From contig JACCLO010000018.1 in assembly GCA_029448655.1 (NCBI GenBank), positions 434,001 to 498,000 on the forward strand: a stretch of DNA of 64,000 nt, given 5' to 3'. The translations under genes and the position numbers were made by a program. This stretch comes from Wolfiporia cocos. Lineage: Eukaryota; Basidiomycota; Agaricomycetes; Polyporales; Phaeolaceae. Position 1 is the stretch's first letter. Every line of letters starts with the position of its first letter. This document shows positions 21,716 to 33,534 of the stretch, piece by piece. The notes under the pieces were generated by a model that ran no database searches, was not told where the DNA came from, and was given only the letters and a program-made list of their open reading frames with translations.

Positions 21716-22414
21716 TGACACAGACTAGACTGTGGGACTCACACTATAACCTTATAGGCGACTTGAAGATGTTGCAGAAGGTTGGTGAGGAAGCTAGTGG
21801 GCGCAAGCAGAGATGGTTTGTAACTGTGCGAATGCAGAGAACAAATCTAAGGCTTATCCGCAGTGATAGCCTTACTTATATACATGCTTTGTTTGGTTAC
21901 CGGTAAGGGAGCCAAACATGAAGGTGGTCTGTGCGCAGACATAACTAATATGGTTAAGTCGTAAACTACAATAGACCATGTGCGCCGGTAATGGCCGCAC
22001 CAGTAAGATCGTTTGTTTGGACCGTAGGTCCATGTTGTGGAAGTGGCTGTAGCTACGTTAGTAAGCCATGCATGTGATTCTTATATACCGGCATCGGGAT
22101 ATGAGTAATCATAAGGGCATTGGCATGTGATAACGAGCGGGCCGCTTATCCAATCGTACTGACATAGCCCGGTACCGGGATATGAGTAAAGCGCGTGACA
22201 CCGAAGGTTAGTCCGCTGAGTCATTGACGCGTACAAGCGTGTTATGTACGTGTTGTTATGACAAGTGGACGTATACCGCGTTGTGTACGTGTTGTTTGGT
22301 TGCGTGTACGTGTAGACGGGCGCTTAGCAGCGTAAATGTCTACAAGGTCGTAGAAATACCAGATAAATAGGTAAAAATACGGGAAAAATAGTGGCATGTC
22401 CCAAATCTGTGACA
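21716..22414 (-). repeat. 5' LTR of the gypsy element
   Basis: 699 bp, with no difference from the 3' LTR seen by eye, which points to very recent insertion. It is followed by TGGTG at 22415-22419. Confidence 0.95.
21838..21882 (-). promoter_or_regulatory. LTR core promoter and inferred self-primer
   Basis: In element sense TATATAAG spans 21882-21875, an inverted repeat AAGGCT...AGCCTT follows, and AGATTTGTTCT begins at 21848, 34 nt from the first T of the TATA box. The same spacing occurs in the non-autonomous element. The transcription start is inferred. Confidence 0.6.
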
Positions 22415-22603
22415 TGGTGTATTAGACCACTCCCCCAAAAGGGCTACAATAACAGGTTGGCTGTTATCAAGGGTCTGGCTATATCTGCAGTTCATATTCC
22501 CACGCTAAGCATCTATGGGTAACCTTTCCAGGTTATACCGGGATTATGCCCTATTCATTGCTCCATAATGTCTCTGATATATGCTTCCACATAATCTGTG
22601 ACA
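22415..22603 (-). repeat. Older solo LTR, part 2
   Basis: The rest of the LTR interrupted by the gypsy element. It begins with the second TGGTG copy and ends CATAATCTGTGACA, then CACAG (22604-22608), matching 12362-12366. It corresponds to the 41593-41846 LTR across the break. Confidence 0.85.
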
Positions 22604-22613
22604 CACAGCAGTA

Positions 22614-25225
22614 TCAATGAGAACTGAATGCCTGCACCTGTAATTGAGCATCTTTTGTGCCCAATCCCAAGTGATAAGCATTCATCCACCTGACAACCCA
22701 GTGCTCCCATTTCTGGATTGTCTCAACACTTACCAATGCCAGTGCATCTGGCATATTGGCTTGTAATGTTGGAAATGTATAATCACAGTGGTTGCAGAGA
22801 TACTTCTTGACAGCACCCCAGAAGTATTTGATGAAATTCAGCTCACAGTGATATTTTGGTAAAAATATGTACATGTGGCCTGCATCCTCGATGACTTCCT
22901 GGACAAGAGTTTTCTGTTCCTTGAAGTCTTGGCACAGCAACTGGTCACATCTGGGTCACATTTCCTGTGACACTGCATTTGCAGTCCATCAACCCAGAGG
23001 CTTTGCTCAATGAGAATTTGTCAAATCCCTTTGGGAAGATTGGGAAGATTAGGATGATTGTATGGAAAATTCATTTGTTGGGTAATTTTCTGATCATCCT
23101 TCATGAACCAGCCATCACGCATTTGTGCCTGCTTTTCACCAGAATGCAGATTCATGCATGACATAAGAAGTGCATCCTCAGTGAAGGCAGAATGTCCTTG
23201 TGAGTGGTTAACAGCAATTAAAGCTTGGAATCCGGGGCCACACAATTTTTCAAATATCGGAATAATCTTTGTTTTCAGCTACGATCAATTATTTTGTGAG
23301 TCAAGTCTGCTACAGATTTGTCATGGCATACCTGGTTCACAAACACCTCACCATTCCAGAAGCCATCATGATTTTTACCATATTCAAGGCCTTGTCCCGC
23401 ATCCTTCAACCAACTGAATGTGGAACAGATTACATTGCTGTGGTGAATGCCCCTGCTGGGACCCTTTTTTCATAGTGGCTGCTCACCTTTGAGAACCCAG
23501 CTTTTTTTGACACCATCATGTGCTTGGGCAGTCATTTCGTCATGCACCACAAACACCAGACAGCGCTCGACATAATTTTCTGTTTGCTTGTTGACCTTTT
23601 CCAAGACATTTCCAACAACATATTTGATCATTCATTTTCGATGCTGTGCCATTGCTGGCAGGAAGACTTCTTGATGATACCTGACAACATCCAGCTGCTC
23701 ATGACCATCATAATAGAGGCTCTTCTTGTGCTCAATGTACTGGAAGCCTTCTTGATGAAGCCAATTGCATGCAGTGCTTAGGGAGATTCCTCAGCCAACC
23801 TTCAAGTGAATCTGTGGGAAGAGTTCAAGCTCCATATAGTTCTTTAACCCTGCTGGCATCTCCTTATGAATGATCTCTTTCAGATACTGCTGAGCAGCTG
23901 CTGGTACCATGCTGTTTTTGGTGAATTCAGTGAGTTTTTTGGGATTCATGGCCCATTTGTTTGACCACACATATGAGCATAGCTCCACTTGCACCACAGG
24001 GTCCTGTAGCAATGTATACAACTTGATATGCTGGCCCTTCAAGGGTATGGGAAGTTCTCATGCATTCAATCATCTTCGAGCCCACTTCCGCACCATTCTT
24101 CCACCCCATCTTGTGGAAAAGCCATGACTTTTCACTGCACATTCCCCTGCCACAGTCATGGAGTGCTTGTATTTGACAATCAAGTGCAGATAGCTCTCAA
24201 TACAGCATGTGCAGCAGGCCTGCAGACTGTTATTGCCTGAAACAAAGGTATGTCACTTTGATTTAATGGATTTCTGGATCGCATCAAGTGCATTCTTGAA
24301 GGTCTGCATGTGGTTCTCCTTGATGTGAGAGCAGGTAATGCATGCTGGCACTTCAAGTTTGCGGTGCCTTGGAGGGGGGGCTGTCCAGTTGGAGCGGACA
24401 GTGCACTGCTGCTGTGAGGGGCTGGAATCTGCAGTAAGTCTGGCCTCATCCATTTCACTCTCTTCCTCCTCCTCATGCATGAGTAACTGTAGCATTTCAC
24501 TTTGATGCTCCTGGCTATTGTGGATGTTTTCCTTCTCCACCTTCAGCATCCACATCTCCAGTTTCGTACTCATCCTCTGATGATGAGATATCAGAGAGAT
24601 ATCCACAGAAAATCTTGTCTCCACTCAGTGCTGGCTGGAAAACACTTGGAATGGTATGTAAACCACCCTGTTGCTCATTTGACTGCTGTTCTGACAGCTC
24701 AGGACCCTTCTGTGTCGAGAAAAATGAGTGCATGAATTGCACACCAGAGCTGTGCCCAAAACTCGTCAACACATACATTTTACCCATGAATTGTGACAAG
24801 TACCTCTTACAGTGAGCCTGTTCATCCCGAAGCTTCTTATCATGCCTCTGTTTTGTTCTGTCTGACATGCCATTGTAACCCAGAGCCTGGTTGCTCTCTG
24901 CTTGCTTCCAGATGCTCTGAGACATTGGTCTCATTAGGATACTGAAGGCATCCCTGTTGTGTTCTTTCCTCTGCTGTGCCATCTCCAGACTCTGATGCAG
25001 CTCATCACCCTCCAACTCAGACAAATCGTTGTTGTTGTCATCATCATCTCTGTCATCATCACCATTGTTGCCCTTGTCATCATTCAAGTCCTCTCCATCT
25101 TCATCCTTGCCCAAGGAGATCATGTAACTCACACCCCCCATCCATGACATGCACTTGTCATTCTCATCCAAGCTTATGCAGAGAACATCTTGCACAGCTG
25201 ATACTCGGGCTTGTGATGTGTGCAA
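22614..25225 (-). pseudogene. Tc1/mariner-like (DDE) transposase, decayed
   Basis: Pieces of one protein lie in order on the minus strand. 24515-25225 is an acidic N-terminal part containing a LGYNGMSDRTKQRH block. 24253-24624 holds ENHMQTFKNALDAIQKSIKSK-like helix sequence. 23791-24042 has a KGQHIKLYTLL and SNKWAMNPKKL region. About 23500-23600 has a catalytic-like block (FVVHDEMTAQ in translation). 23021-23245 has VNHSQGHSAFTEDALL, and 22614-22940 has FLPKYHCELNFIKYFWG, the usual end of the DDE_3-type catalytic fold. The frames are interrupted and CG dinucleotides are scarce. I base the family call on the LPKYHCELN-type C-terminus and on resemblance to a transposase family I know from agaricomycetes. 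Terminal inverted repeats were not found. Confidence 0.7.
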
Positions 25226-25447
25226 CTACTTCCTGGTGCTGGCATGTGTGCACAACTGCTTCCCAGTACATGTGTGAGCAGCAGCAGCTTTGCATGCTTT
25301 CTGTATCTTACTAGAGCATGGCATGTAGTGAAGTAGTATATACACAACAGGCTTGTGCCATTGCCATATCTACACCACAATGAGCATTCAAATTTTCTCT
25401 CCATGCTGTACTATATCCAAAATGTTCAATCTCAGGGTACCACCAGG

Positions 25448-26006
25448 TGACACAGACTCGTACCGTCTGTGGGACCCTGGCTACAGGGGAGTCCCAATAA
25501 GCCCTACAGGGCGGTGTGCAAACCGCAAGGCAGTCCGTCGGCTGTATCCCTAGGGGAACTCCTAAGGACGCAAGGCGAGTCGACACACAGACGAGCAAGA
25601 CTTAGGGGGCCCCCGGGGCAGAGACGCACACAGGCAGATAGGAGAAAGGAGCCATAGGCTCAGTTGTCGAGAATCCTAAAGATGGGGAAGTAAGTCCCCA
25701 TCTTGTCGTACTTATACATGCATAGCTGACCAGTAATGGTCGCCCTAAAGTCGCGGCCTGTGCGCAGTAACTACCAGGGCACATGATATGTAACTATATG
25801 TGACGACATGTGGACGGTGTGACCATAACGTGAGTACCTAAGATGCGCGCTACCCTACAGCGCTAACCTATGGTCAGATGATCTAAATAGAGTCCTGGAC
25901 GGGCGCTGGAGGTGGCTGAGGATCAGGGAAGCGCGCGCGCACCTAGCGGCGCCTATAATACCTATAGCGAAGGAATGTAGAACCCCCCACTGGGAATTCT
26001 GTGACA
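25448..26006 (-). repeat. Solo LTR, TSD CCAGG
   Basis: 559 bp with plus-strand ends TGACACAG and TTCTGTGACA, flanked by CCAGG at 25443-25447 and 26007-26011. In element sense it holds a TATAAG box followed by an inverted repeat (AGATGGGG...CCCCATCT). No interior remains, so it formed by LTR-LTR recombination. Confidence 0.88.
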
Positions 26007-26164
26007 CCAGGTACCAGCGCTTATGTAAACCCTGCATTAGGGTTAATGCGAAGTTGCCCACAGGATTTGGCCACTGTACAAAAGAGGCAGTGACTAGGCC
26101 ATTGACACCATAGCCTTGCATGGCTTTTGCCACCAAAAGTGATGCACACACGCACTTTGGGCTG

Positions 26165-27178
26165 GTGGGGCTGCAAGTTCCTTGCCTGGATATTTCCCCA
26201 GTAATCTGAGTGTATCCGACATGCCCATGAGGATAGTGATGTGCCAGGCCCGGCTTTAGGCCATGAGCTGAGCCAGGCTGGGCCCTACTTGGGCTGGGCA
26301 AAGCTGGGCTTTACACAATGGCTTGAGACGGCCCAGGGCCTGGCTCATGTCTCAGGCTGAGCTGGGCTGTGCCATTGAGCCCCAGCCTGGTGGATCTAAT
26401 GGATACAATGTCCAGCAATTACAATATAAGATTGTACATGATAGCAATATGCTCAACTCCAATGTAGTACCTCTGTATTGCTCATTTCAAACCAAAGAAA
26501 AGGCCCATAAGTCAAATCCTTAACATTGAAGCCTCCCGTGCACCGTTGGGTGCCTATATGATACCCCATATGGCAGGTGCACTACTGAATGCTGTGCCGG
26601 TGGAAGGTTATTTTGACACTCAATCCTACTATAAATTGTAGGCTTCAATGTTCCTTTTCATCAAGGAACAGCTGAAAATGATGTGCTTCAAACTTTTGAA
26701 GTTATAGTGATGACTATCCTAGCAGTGGTAGGCCCTAGCTTGGCCCTGGCCTAGGCTGGGCCAAGCTGTGAGCCATCAGTGAGGGCCCAGCCTGAGGCTT
26801 TGGGCCATCCAAAGCTAGGCCAAAGCTGGGGCTTTTGGGCCAGGCTGGGCCCTGCACATCACTACATGAGGAGCACCTTGCCCAGGCTATGGTAGAATGA
26901 TAGCCCACTGTCATCAGCAGAGATGACTGGTATGTCTGCCTGCGATGAATCCAATACTGATGATCCATGGACCTGCAATGTCCTTCCTGCCTTCCAGACA
27001 CAACCTCGGCCAGCATAGTGGGAGCAACAAAGTGGGCTGGAGCTTCCAGGTTGCTTAGGTCATACAGCTGTATGTGTCCAGATGAATGTCCTGAGGTGAC
27101 AAATGTATGATCAAATGACAAGGCCACAGCTGTGACTGATCCTACCACTCTGTCTACATCAGGAAAATTCTGAACAAG
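26165..27178 (-). pseudogene. VPS8-like gene fragment split by a hAT-type element
   Basis: The minus strand encodes NFPDVDRVVGSVTAVALSFD, then VTSGHSSGHIQLYDLSNLEA, then after a frame change SADDSGLSFYHSLGKVLLM, the WD40-like N-terminal region of Vps8, a subunit of the CORVET endosomal tethering complex. The reading continues on the far side of the transposon with MSDTLRLLGKYPG, which is the next segment in Vps8 proteins. Only about 120 residues are present. The gene is thus a fragment, frameshifted and interrupted by the element at 26234-26864. The assignment rests on remembered family sequence. Confidence 0.65.
26234..26864 (+). mobile_element. hAT-type non-autonomous DNA transposon, copy 1
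   Basis: 631 bp with terminal inverted repeats TAGTGATGTGC / GCACATCACTA and the 8-bp target-site duplication CATGAGGA (26226-26233 and 26865-26872), the length typical of hAT elements. It encodes no transposase. Subterminal regions are rich in GGCC/CCGG-like repeats. Copy 2 (36315-36955) is inverted. In this copy many CG sites of copy 2 are TG or CA. Confidence 0.88.
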
Positions 27179-30100
27179 CTACCACTGCTACCATGCTACC
27201 ACCTGATCTGTAGTGCTATAGAACCCTACAGATCAGGGGGTAAGCAATATATCACTGGTACCTGACCGATGTTTTCCTGATGTGCTGCAGAAGGAGATGG
27301 GACCCCACATGAATCTTTTTCCATCGTACATACTGACCATTGAAGGATTTGCCATTGATGCGGATGCGGCACTGCAATTCTATGAATATGGCACACCTAC
27401 ATGCTCAGTGACTACCAAAACAAAATCTTTGCATTGTGCTTCATGTTGCCAAGAGGTGTGGTATTTCATTGATGCTATTTAAAATCATCCAGGGTGTCAT
27501 GTCATGTTGTTAGTGGATGCCTAGCCATATCAGCACTGATGAACCCTATTTGTAGGAGACTATGAAGAATGCACCGAATGGGTGTGCTTCAATGGATGTT
27601 ACTCCAAGTATCCCAACTTCTGCACAGCATGAAGAACCATGTGATCCTGCCTTGACTCAGCTTGCATGCATTGTATCCTTCTGTGACATCAGAGGCTTTG
27701 GACCTTCTGATCCTAGAACTCTATACAACAGGGTAGGGAATTACCTATGTCTCAACATACCAGGCAGCCAATTCCACATTCCTCTAGTTAAGGATAATCA
27801 ATGAGGGATTTGCTCGAAATGTGCCAGTGATTGGTTGGCACTGGGTGCATGCTTGGTCAAAATAATCCTACATAAGTGATTCATGATGTAGAGCATTCAT
27901 GTATCAAATGATGCCCAAGTAAGCTGCATGCAACATGGCAAAGGTTCCTTTTTACAGCTCGAACATGTGCAGCATAAGTGAAGTCTCCATTTCAATGTCA
28001 AGGCATACTATGCATGCCAGGTCAGTAAGTCCAATCAATGCCTAAATCTGTGGAATGGCTGATTCATCCGGGGTGACAACAGGTATCAAGGGTTGTCAAG
28101 GGAGTCCCTTTGATCCTTCAGGCTTGGGGCTGAGATATGCAAGACACCAATTGAGCAGTCCTAAACACTCACCACTCAGTATGGAGGGTGAACTGCAGCT
28201 GGTGATGCCCACCGGCATGCCCATGTTACAACCATAAGCCTTTGTTGCTGAGACACTTGGCTGTGCCTGCTCTGGCATTGGTGGTAGTTACCTTTGATTG
28301 TCTGATATGTATTTTCAGGCATTTTACTGCTCGGCACAAATGCCTAGGTAATTATTTGATTACAATATTCAAAAATGTTCTGCAGGGTCTTGCAGAGGCC
28401 GACTGAGCATCTGCTAGAGGATATGATATCGCAGACTGGTATGTTTAACTAATGTCTGTTGTATGCTTGACAGAATGATTGATTCATGGATTCCAGAAGA
28501 CATGACTGTTTCGAGTCCCTTCCAGGCTTGTTTTGTGGCCCCTGTCCCCGGTCATAGAATCCTGATGATGTGCAGCCTTCCAATGTAGGCCACCGACATG
28601 CTACCTGCATCCTGCATGCCTTACTGCTGATCAGTGGCTGCTTGGTATAAATTGCTACAAAAGGAAAAGGTTCCGCTCTATCCATCCCCATCCCTCAGCT
28701 TACAGCTCACTGCACAATATTGACCATGATGCTCTCAATTGTGGGATGTTATGGGTTGTATACCCACTTTTGTATACTTGAATTGCAAGTATAGATCTTC
28801 TGCACATAGTCTGTCCCTGACGAGTGCAAGGCAACTATAGCCTTCAGTCCCTGAGTCAACATAGTGAGAATACTTGCCTAAGTCCGAGAAGTCAGTGTGC
28901 ACTTTGAGGACTTAGTCGTTCGAGCTCGAGAATGATTGGAGCTTGGTTTCCCAAGTTTGAGAGCGAGTATAAGACTTCTTGTTTGTACAACAAGGTTGAG
29001 CTGAAGAGCCTCAACTTAGTTACATGAGTTTATATACTATGCAGAGTTTCTGGAGTCCTGTCCATCCCAGATGTCACTGCTGCTGCCTATGTCATAGCGT
29101 GAAACTAATGATAGGTATGTAGTGATATATCTGAAACAATAGATAGGAATGATTGTGGCAGTTGAACGCCATCAAGTAATCATAGAATGATGAGTATGAA
29201 ATGGTGACAGGGTTGAATCTGTCAAATACTGAAATGTGCCCTTTATACTAGTACAATCAGGGTTAGGCCTGATAGAGTCACAAGTGGCCAGAGATGTTGG
29301 TTGTGCAACAAGTCCCTGTATCATATCAACCCAATGGTGAGTTGTGTGGGCACTCTGAGAATAAAAAATGAATTGGCTGTAACATGGGAATACTGGTTGC
29401 ATCGAACATCTTTATAGCTACCCTATGTTCCGAAGCCCTTGCCAGCCAGCATTCTTCCAGTTTGTGGTGGCAAGACAGTGGGACAGCTGTAGTAGCATCT
29501 GCAGCTCTGGGTGCTGAACAGTTCTCATTGGATATCAATGCTGGCCTTGCAATACAATTCTTAGCTTCTGAGGAGGCTGCTCCTGAATTACAATACATGA
29601 CTGACAATGGAGTGCCATACATCAATCCCTACTGTACAGGGTATGTATGTGAATGAATGTTGAGGTGATAGACATGAACAGAGTAATCATCACCTCATTC
29701 CCAACATCCTACCTGCTCCGGTCAAGATGAAATCACCCTCAAAGTGATTGTTGATATTTCTGTATCCAATTAGGCATGGCAAGTGCTGCCTCCCAGGCCA
29801 ATGCCAGGAGGCTCACTGAAGTGCAGGGCTGCAGCTTTCTGCTGTGGTGCATTATACTCTGCTGTGGAATTGGTGTGATGACAACACATTACATTTATTG
29901 AGACTTGGTGCTTGTGGACAAATCCTCGCCGAACACAGACTCCGACTGTTGCATCTTGGCCTGCTCTGCATGTGGGCAAGCAAGATTAGATGTGAGAAAT
30001 CCCTGGTAGAACTGATAACCAGAAAGCATCCCAGTCACTGTGCACAGACATCAGCAGCATCCGAGTGACCACTTGTTGGCAGAATAGCTGGAGGCACACA

Positions 30101-30449
30101 ATTAAGTGAGCTGCACCGCCTGCCCTGTAGTTAGCAACGGTATAGAAGGGGCGGTACTAGGGTAGCATACCTTCACTCATTTGTACCTAAATCCCAAGTG
30201 GTGGTCAGTAATTGACATGGCTGGCTGGACTGTGGCTGCCATTTGTCAACACTGCTGCCTTGTCGTAGCATGCTCACCAATGCCACACACAGTTGTGGTG
30301 TTCCTGTTGAATTAGAATAGTTTGTTGCCCAGAATGGCTAGGGTGAATAGTACAGCAATGGACCATGTGGATACACAAAGTTACTGACCACCTGCCAATG
30401 CAGTGGAAAGGCCAGCAAAGAGGCCATCTCTCCAAGCCTCCTGTGGAGG
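27179..30449. other. No gene recognised
   Basis: About 3.3 kb of CpG-poor sequence with scattered open frames: 66 codons at 27282-27482, 80 at 27562-27804, 90 at 29384-29656, 99 on the minus strand at 29326-29625 and 74 at 29844-30068. None resembles a family I know. A stretch from about 28746 to 29090 (TGTTATGGG start, TATA-like GTTTATATAC near 29030) may be an LTR of another family, but no matching end or target-site duplication was found. Confidence 0.4.
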
Positions 30450-30454
30450 TTGGT

Positions 30455-31045
30455 TGACACAGCTCAATCTGTGGGACTCACAAGTATCGGCTTGATGGAC
30501 TTGAAGTAGTCGAAAGGCGAGTGTGAGGGGAGAGAGCAGGCAGTAACTGGTAGTAGAGCAGTTGTTATGCGAGTAAGAGAACGAATCTGAGGTATAACCG
30601 CAGATAAGTCTCGTCTTATATATACATGATGTTTGGTACCCTACAGGTAACCAAACAGTACAGTGGTCTGTGCGCCGTAATGCGCCAGAACGTTGAAGTC
30701 AGTACTACACTAGTAGACCGTGTGCGCCGGTAATGGCAGCACTAGTAAGTAGCCGGCTTATCATATGCCTCGGGCAGTGATGAGTAAGGCCGTAGCGTGA
30801 GCATGTGTTAAAACACGGATCCGGGACGCGTAAGACTAGACGTGTAAGCGTGTTAGTAAGACGCGTGACCACGGAGAATAGCCCGCTGAGTAATAACGGG
30901 TTAGTAGCGTGTTATGTATGTGTTGTTATGCCGTGTGGACGTGTCTATGAGCGCATAAGCTACATTGCACGGGATTGCTCGTAGAAATACCAGAAAAATA
31001 GGTAAAAATACAGGAAAAATGCTGGGATGTCCCATTTCTGTGACA
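30455..31045 (-). repeat. LTR related to the gypsy element, no TSD
   Basis: 591 bp with plus-strand start TGACACAG and end TTCTGTGACA, similar along its length to the LTRs at 12415 and 21716 (same TGTGGGACTCACA block and similar core promoter). The flanking five bases differ (TTGGT and ATTTC), so it is a product of recombination between different elements or has a rearranged flank. Confidence 0.8.
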
Positions 31046-31522
31046 ATTTCGAACACGTGGAAGAAATAGCTATCATGTTCTATGCTACCGCATACCACCG
31101 CAAATTCGGTAGACTCCCTACGTTCCCATTGCAGTGTCCAGCATCGTTGTACGCAACCAAGATCTGATATGAAGTGCTCGATATAGTTTTTCGTACAATG
31201 TAGCCGCATGCTATGTAATCTCTGGTAAGTACCAGCTTTGCCACCAATGGATTGTCGCTTGCTCACTTAATTTTCAAACGGGGTAGCTCGTATCTAGTGC
31301 TCTTCCTACAAGATGCCGTCATGAGCATCGGGCATGTATAATATTATGTGTTTTGCTTTGACATATTTTGAGCCAGAGCGTGATCGAGAAGGCGGGTAAG
31401 TACTTGTCTGTCCTTTTCAGGACTAACCGCAGGCGGTGGCTCCACAAGCACTCTCTGGGGTCCCGACCACAAAGTGGACGTGACTCGCGGGAATTTGGCA
31501 AGCTCAAGTCGCCCCTCCACTT
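31046..31522. other. Unrecognised minus-strand reading frame beside the LTR
   Basis: A minus-strand frame from 31266 runs leftward into the LTR; its non-LTR part encodes about 75 residues rich in histidine, cysteine and arginine with no family I recognise. It may be the end of a gene cut by the LTR. The rest shows nothing. Confidence 0.35.
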
Positions 31523-33192
31523 ATGTCCGTAGCGATCTGGCGCGCCAGTGAGCTGGCCTTTCTACGAGAACAATGGGCCAGCGAGGCCGTACGCACATTG
31601 TTGGGAAGTACCAACCGCTACCGAGTGGCTGCATCTCACGTTCGCAAAGCCTTCCTCCAAAAATTTGGCGAGCAGCCGTATCCAGCGGAAACGGACGATG
31701 AGTACCAGGCTCATCTTGCCCTCTGCAAGACCAATCGCTCACAAAAGAAAACACCGCAGTTCGAAGCTGAAACAGAGGAGCAATGCCGGGAGCGCCTGTC
31801 ATCGTTGGATCAGGTGCTAAAAATTTACTTGTGCACTCGTAGATCTCACTGACCACGACTTGAGCGGCAGCAAATCTACGATTGGGGCAGGAACCACGCT
31901 ACATCGCGATCTGTGAAACGACTAAACGTAGCGATGCCTCGCGCTGCGCAAATTGCTTGTAGTGGAAATGATCCTCGTGCTTGCAGGCCGTGGGATGTAT
32001 TCAGAGAGTTGTTGAAAGAGGGGAACTACACACGACCCGATTCCCCACCCCCTCCTGCAGGGGGGAAGGCATGGACTGAATGGGCTAGTGCACTATACGA
32101 AACCCTCACTGAAGAAGAGAAGGCCGAGTTGCAAGAGCTAGCGCGGAAGTGACATCATGAAGTGTTGCATACGCCTGCAGAGATGGAGGCAAAGCTAGGT
32201 GGCGAAGAGTATGAATGCTCAAGGTGAGTGGTGGTGATTCCAGCGTGCCGTGATATTCTTGTTGATAGCTATACAGAAGGGCAGCTGGAATGGAGACCGC
32301 GATTCGGCTGACCGCGGAGCATTGGGAGAAGCAAACGGGCTGGGTGGGCACAATTATGATGACCGGACTGGATGAGAATGGCTATGTTACAATGTACACA
32401 TGAGTCCACCGCATACTATGTGGAAAGTTTACTAACAACGTACTAGTCACAATACGGGTTCAAACCACGCAAACCAAGATTTTGAACAGACACTGCGTGA
32501 AGAAGCAGGCTTGTCGCTAGGACGTATACATGGTACCCTGTTCCGCTTTGGTCAGGACATTTTCGATCGTAAGTGATTCGTCCTGGGATTAGCTGATGGC
32601 TAACAAGCAGATACTAGCCACTCCCTCCATGCGAGATGTACCCACCGCGGGCATAGAAACTTCGTCCTTGCCATTGACGGACTCGGGAGTTACTGCACTT
32701 ATGGAAGAAGAAGTTGACCGGAGATCGCTGTTGTCCACCAGCTTGCCTGTGCCATTGCCAGCTGCCCTTGGCACGGAGACGCCAGAGATCCATGCTGCGC
32801 CCCCACCGACCGTGGTACTCGCGCCACTTGAAACCGAGGGAGCAACGGAGTCAGCAAGCTCGTCAGCAAGCTCGCCGGTGCCATCACCAGAACTCGAGGC
32901 TGCGCCGGTGTTGTCACCCACTCCCTCGCGGTTGCCAACCGCCCTTGTCATGGTTGCGCAACAGTCCCACGCAGAGCCCTCATCAGGCACCGCACTCGTA
33001 CAAGTAGAACCCGAGCTAGCATCGGTACTGTCCTTGATGTCGTCGGTCACACCCATGGAGCACTCTGCAGTTGCTAGCAGCACTATCCCAATTAATAGCC
33101 CTCCCCGCTTGAAGCGCAAAAAGATGGCCTCTGCTAAGCTGCATGATCCAAATCGGTGCGTGACTGCCGCTCGCTACAAAGACACAAGCTAA
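31523..33192 (+). CDS. Spliced hypothetical protein gene, possibly defective
   Basis: The ATG at 31523 opens a frame that continues through a clear intron: donor GTGCTA at 31814, branch CTGAC, acceptor GAG before 31865. The joined frame runs to 32152 (TEEEKAELQELARK). Further coding-like blocks follow: AEHWEKQTGWVGTIMMTGLD near 32290-32380, EQTLREEAGLSLGRIHGTLF near 32480-32560, and a serine/proline-rich 198-codon frame at 32596-33192 ending in a basic patch. I recall similar proteins in agaricomycetes without known function. The TGA at 32150-32152 stands where a tryptophan codon would continue the frame, and the last two blocks do not join cleanly, so it may be a pseudogene. Exon borders after 32152 are unsettled. 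Confidence 0.5.
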
Positions 33193-33534
33193 TTGGTTTT
33201 GATAGTGATGAGGAGTCAGAGGGTCGTCCGAGAAAAGCAAGAAGGAGGTAAACTCGTGATTACAATGTGAAACGCCGCAAAACGTCACGTCGTCACGAAG
33301 ATCAGAAAATGACAGGTCAAGAGCAGATGGTTTTGTACAGGCTGTATATAGATCATTTAAGAAGTGAACAAATCTTCACAGGACACAGAATAAAGATAAC
33401 CCGTCAAGGTGGGCAGCGGCAAGGGCAGTGAGATAGGACGAGGACGGACATCGTCGATGGGTGAGCGGATGGGTTCTGAGAACTAACAGCATCAGTAGGA
33501 ATGGTATCTACCTGGATGATCTCAAGGGGCACGA
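33193..33534. other. No gene recognised
   Basis: Short spacer between the hypothetical gene and the minisatellite. Nothing further seen. Confidence 0.4.

Larger units (their letters stand above)
12415..22414 (-). mobile_element. Ty3/gypsy chromovirus-like retrotransposon with dUTPase domain
   Basis: A 10,000-bp element with 699-bp LTRs at 12415-13113 and 21716-22414, in which no difference was seen by eye, flanked by the 5-bp target-site duplication TGGTG (12410-12414 and 22415-22419). In element orientation the order is 5' LTR, self-priming site, about 1 kb leader, extra ORF (299 codons from its first ATG), gag, pol in the +1 frame, hairpin, polypurine tract, 3' LTR. All long frames are open, so this is a young and possibly active copy. 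It is nested in an older solo LTR. The integrase, chromodomain and RT-RNase H order place it with Ty3/gypsy (Metaviridae). Confidence 0.95.

Noticed and set aside
28746..29090. Solo LTR of a copia-type element
   Set aside because: There is a TGTTATGGG start and a TATA-like box, but no matching 3' end or target-site duplication could be found.
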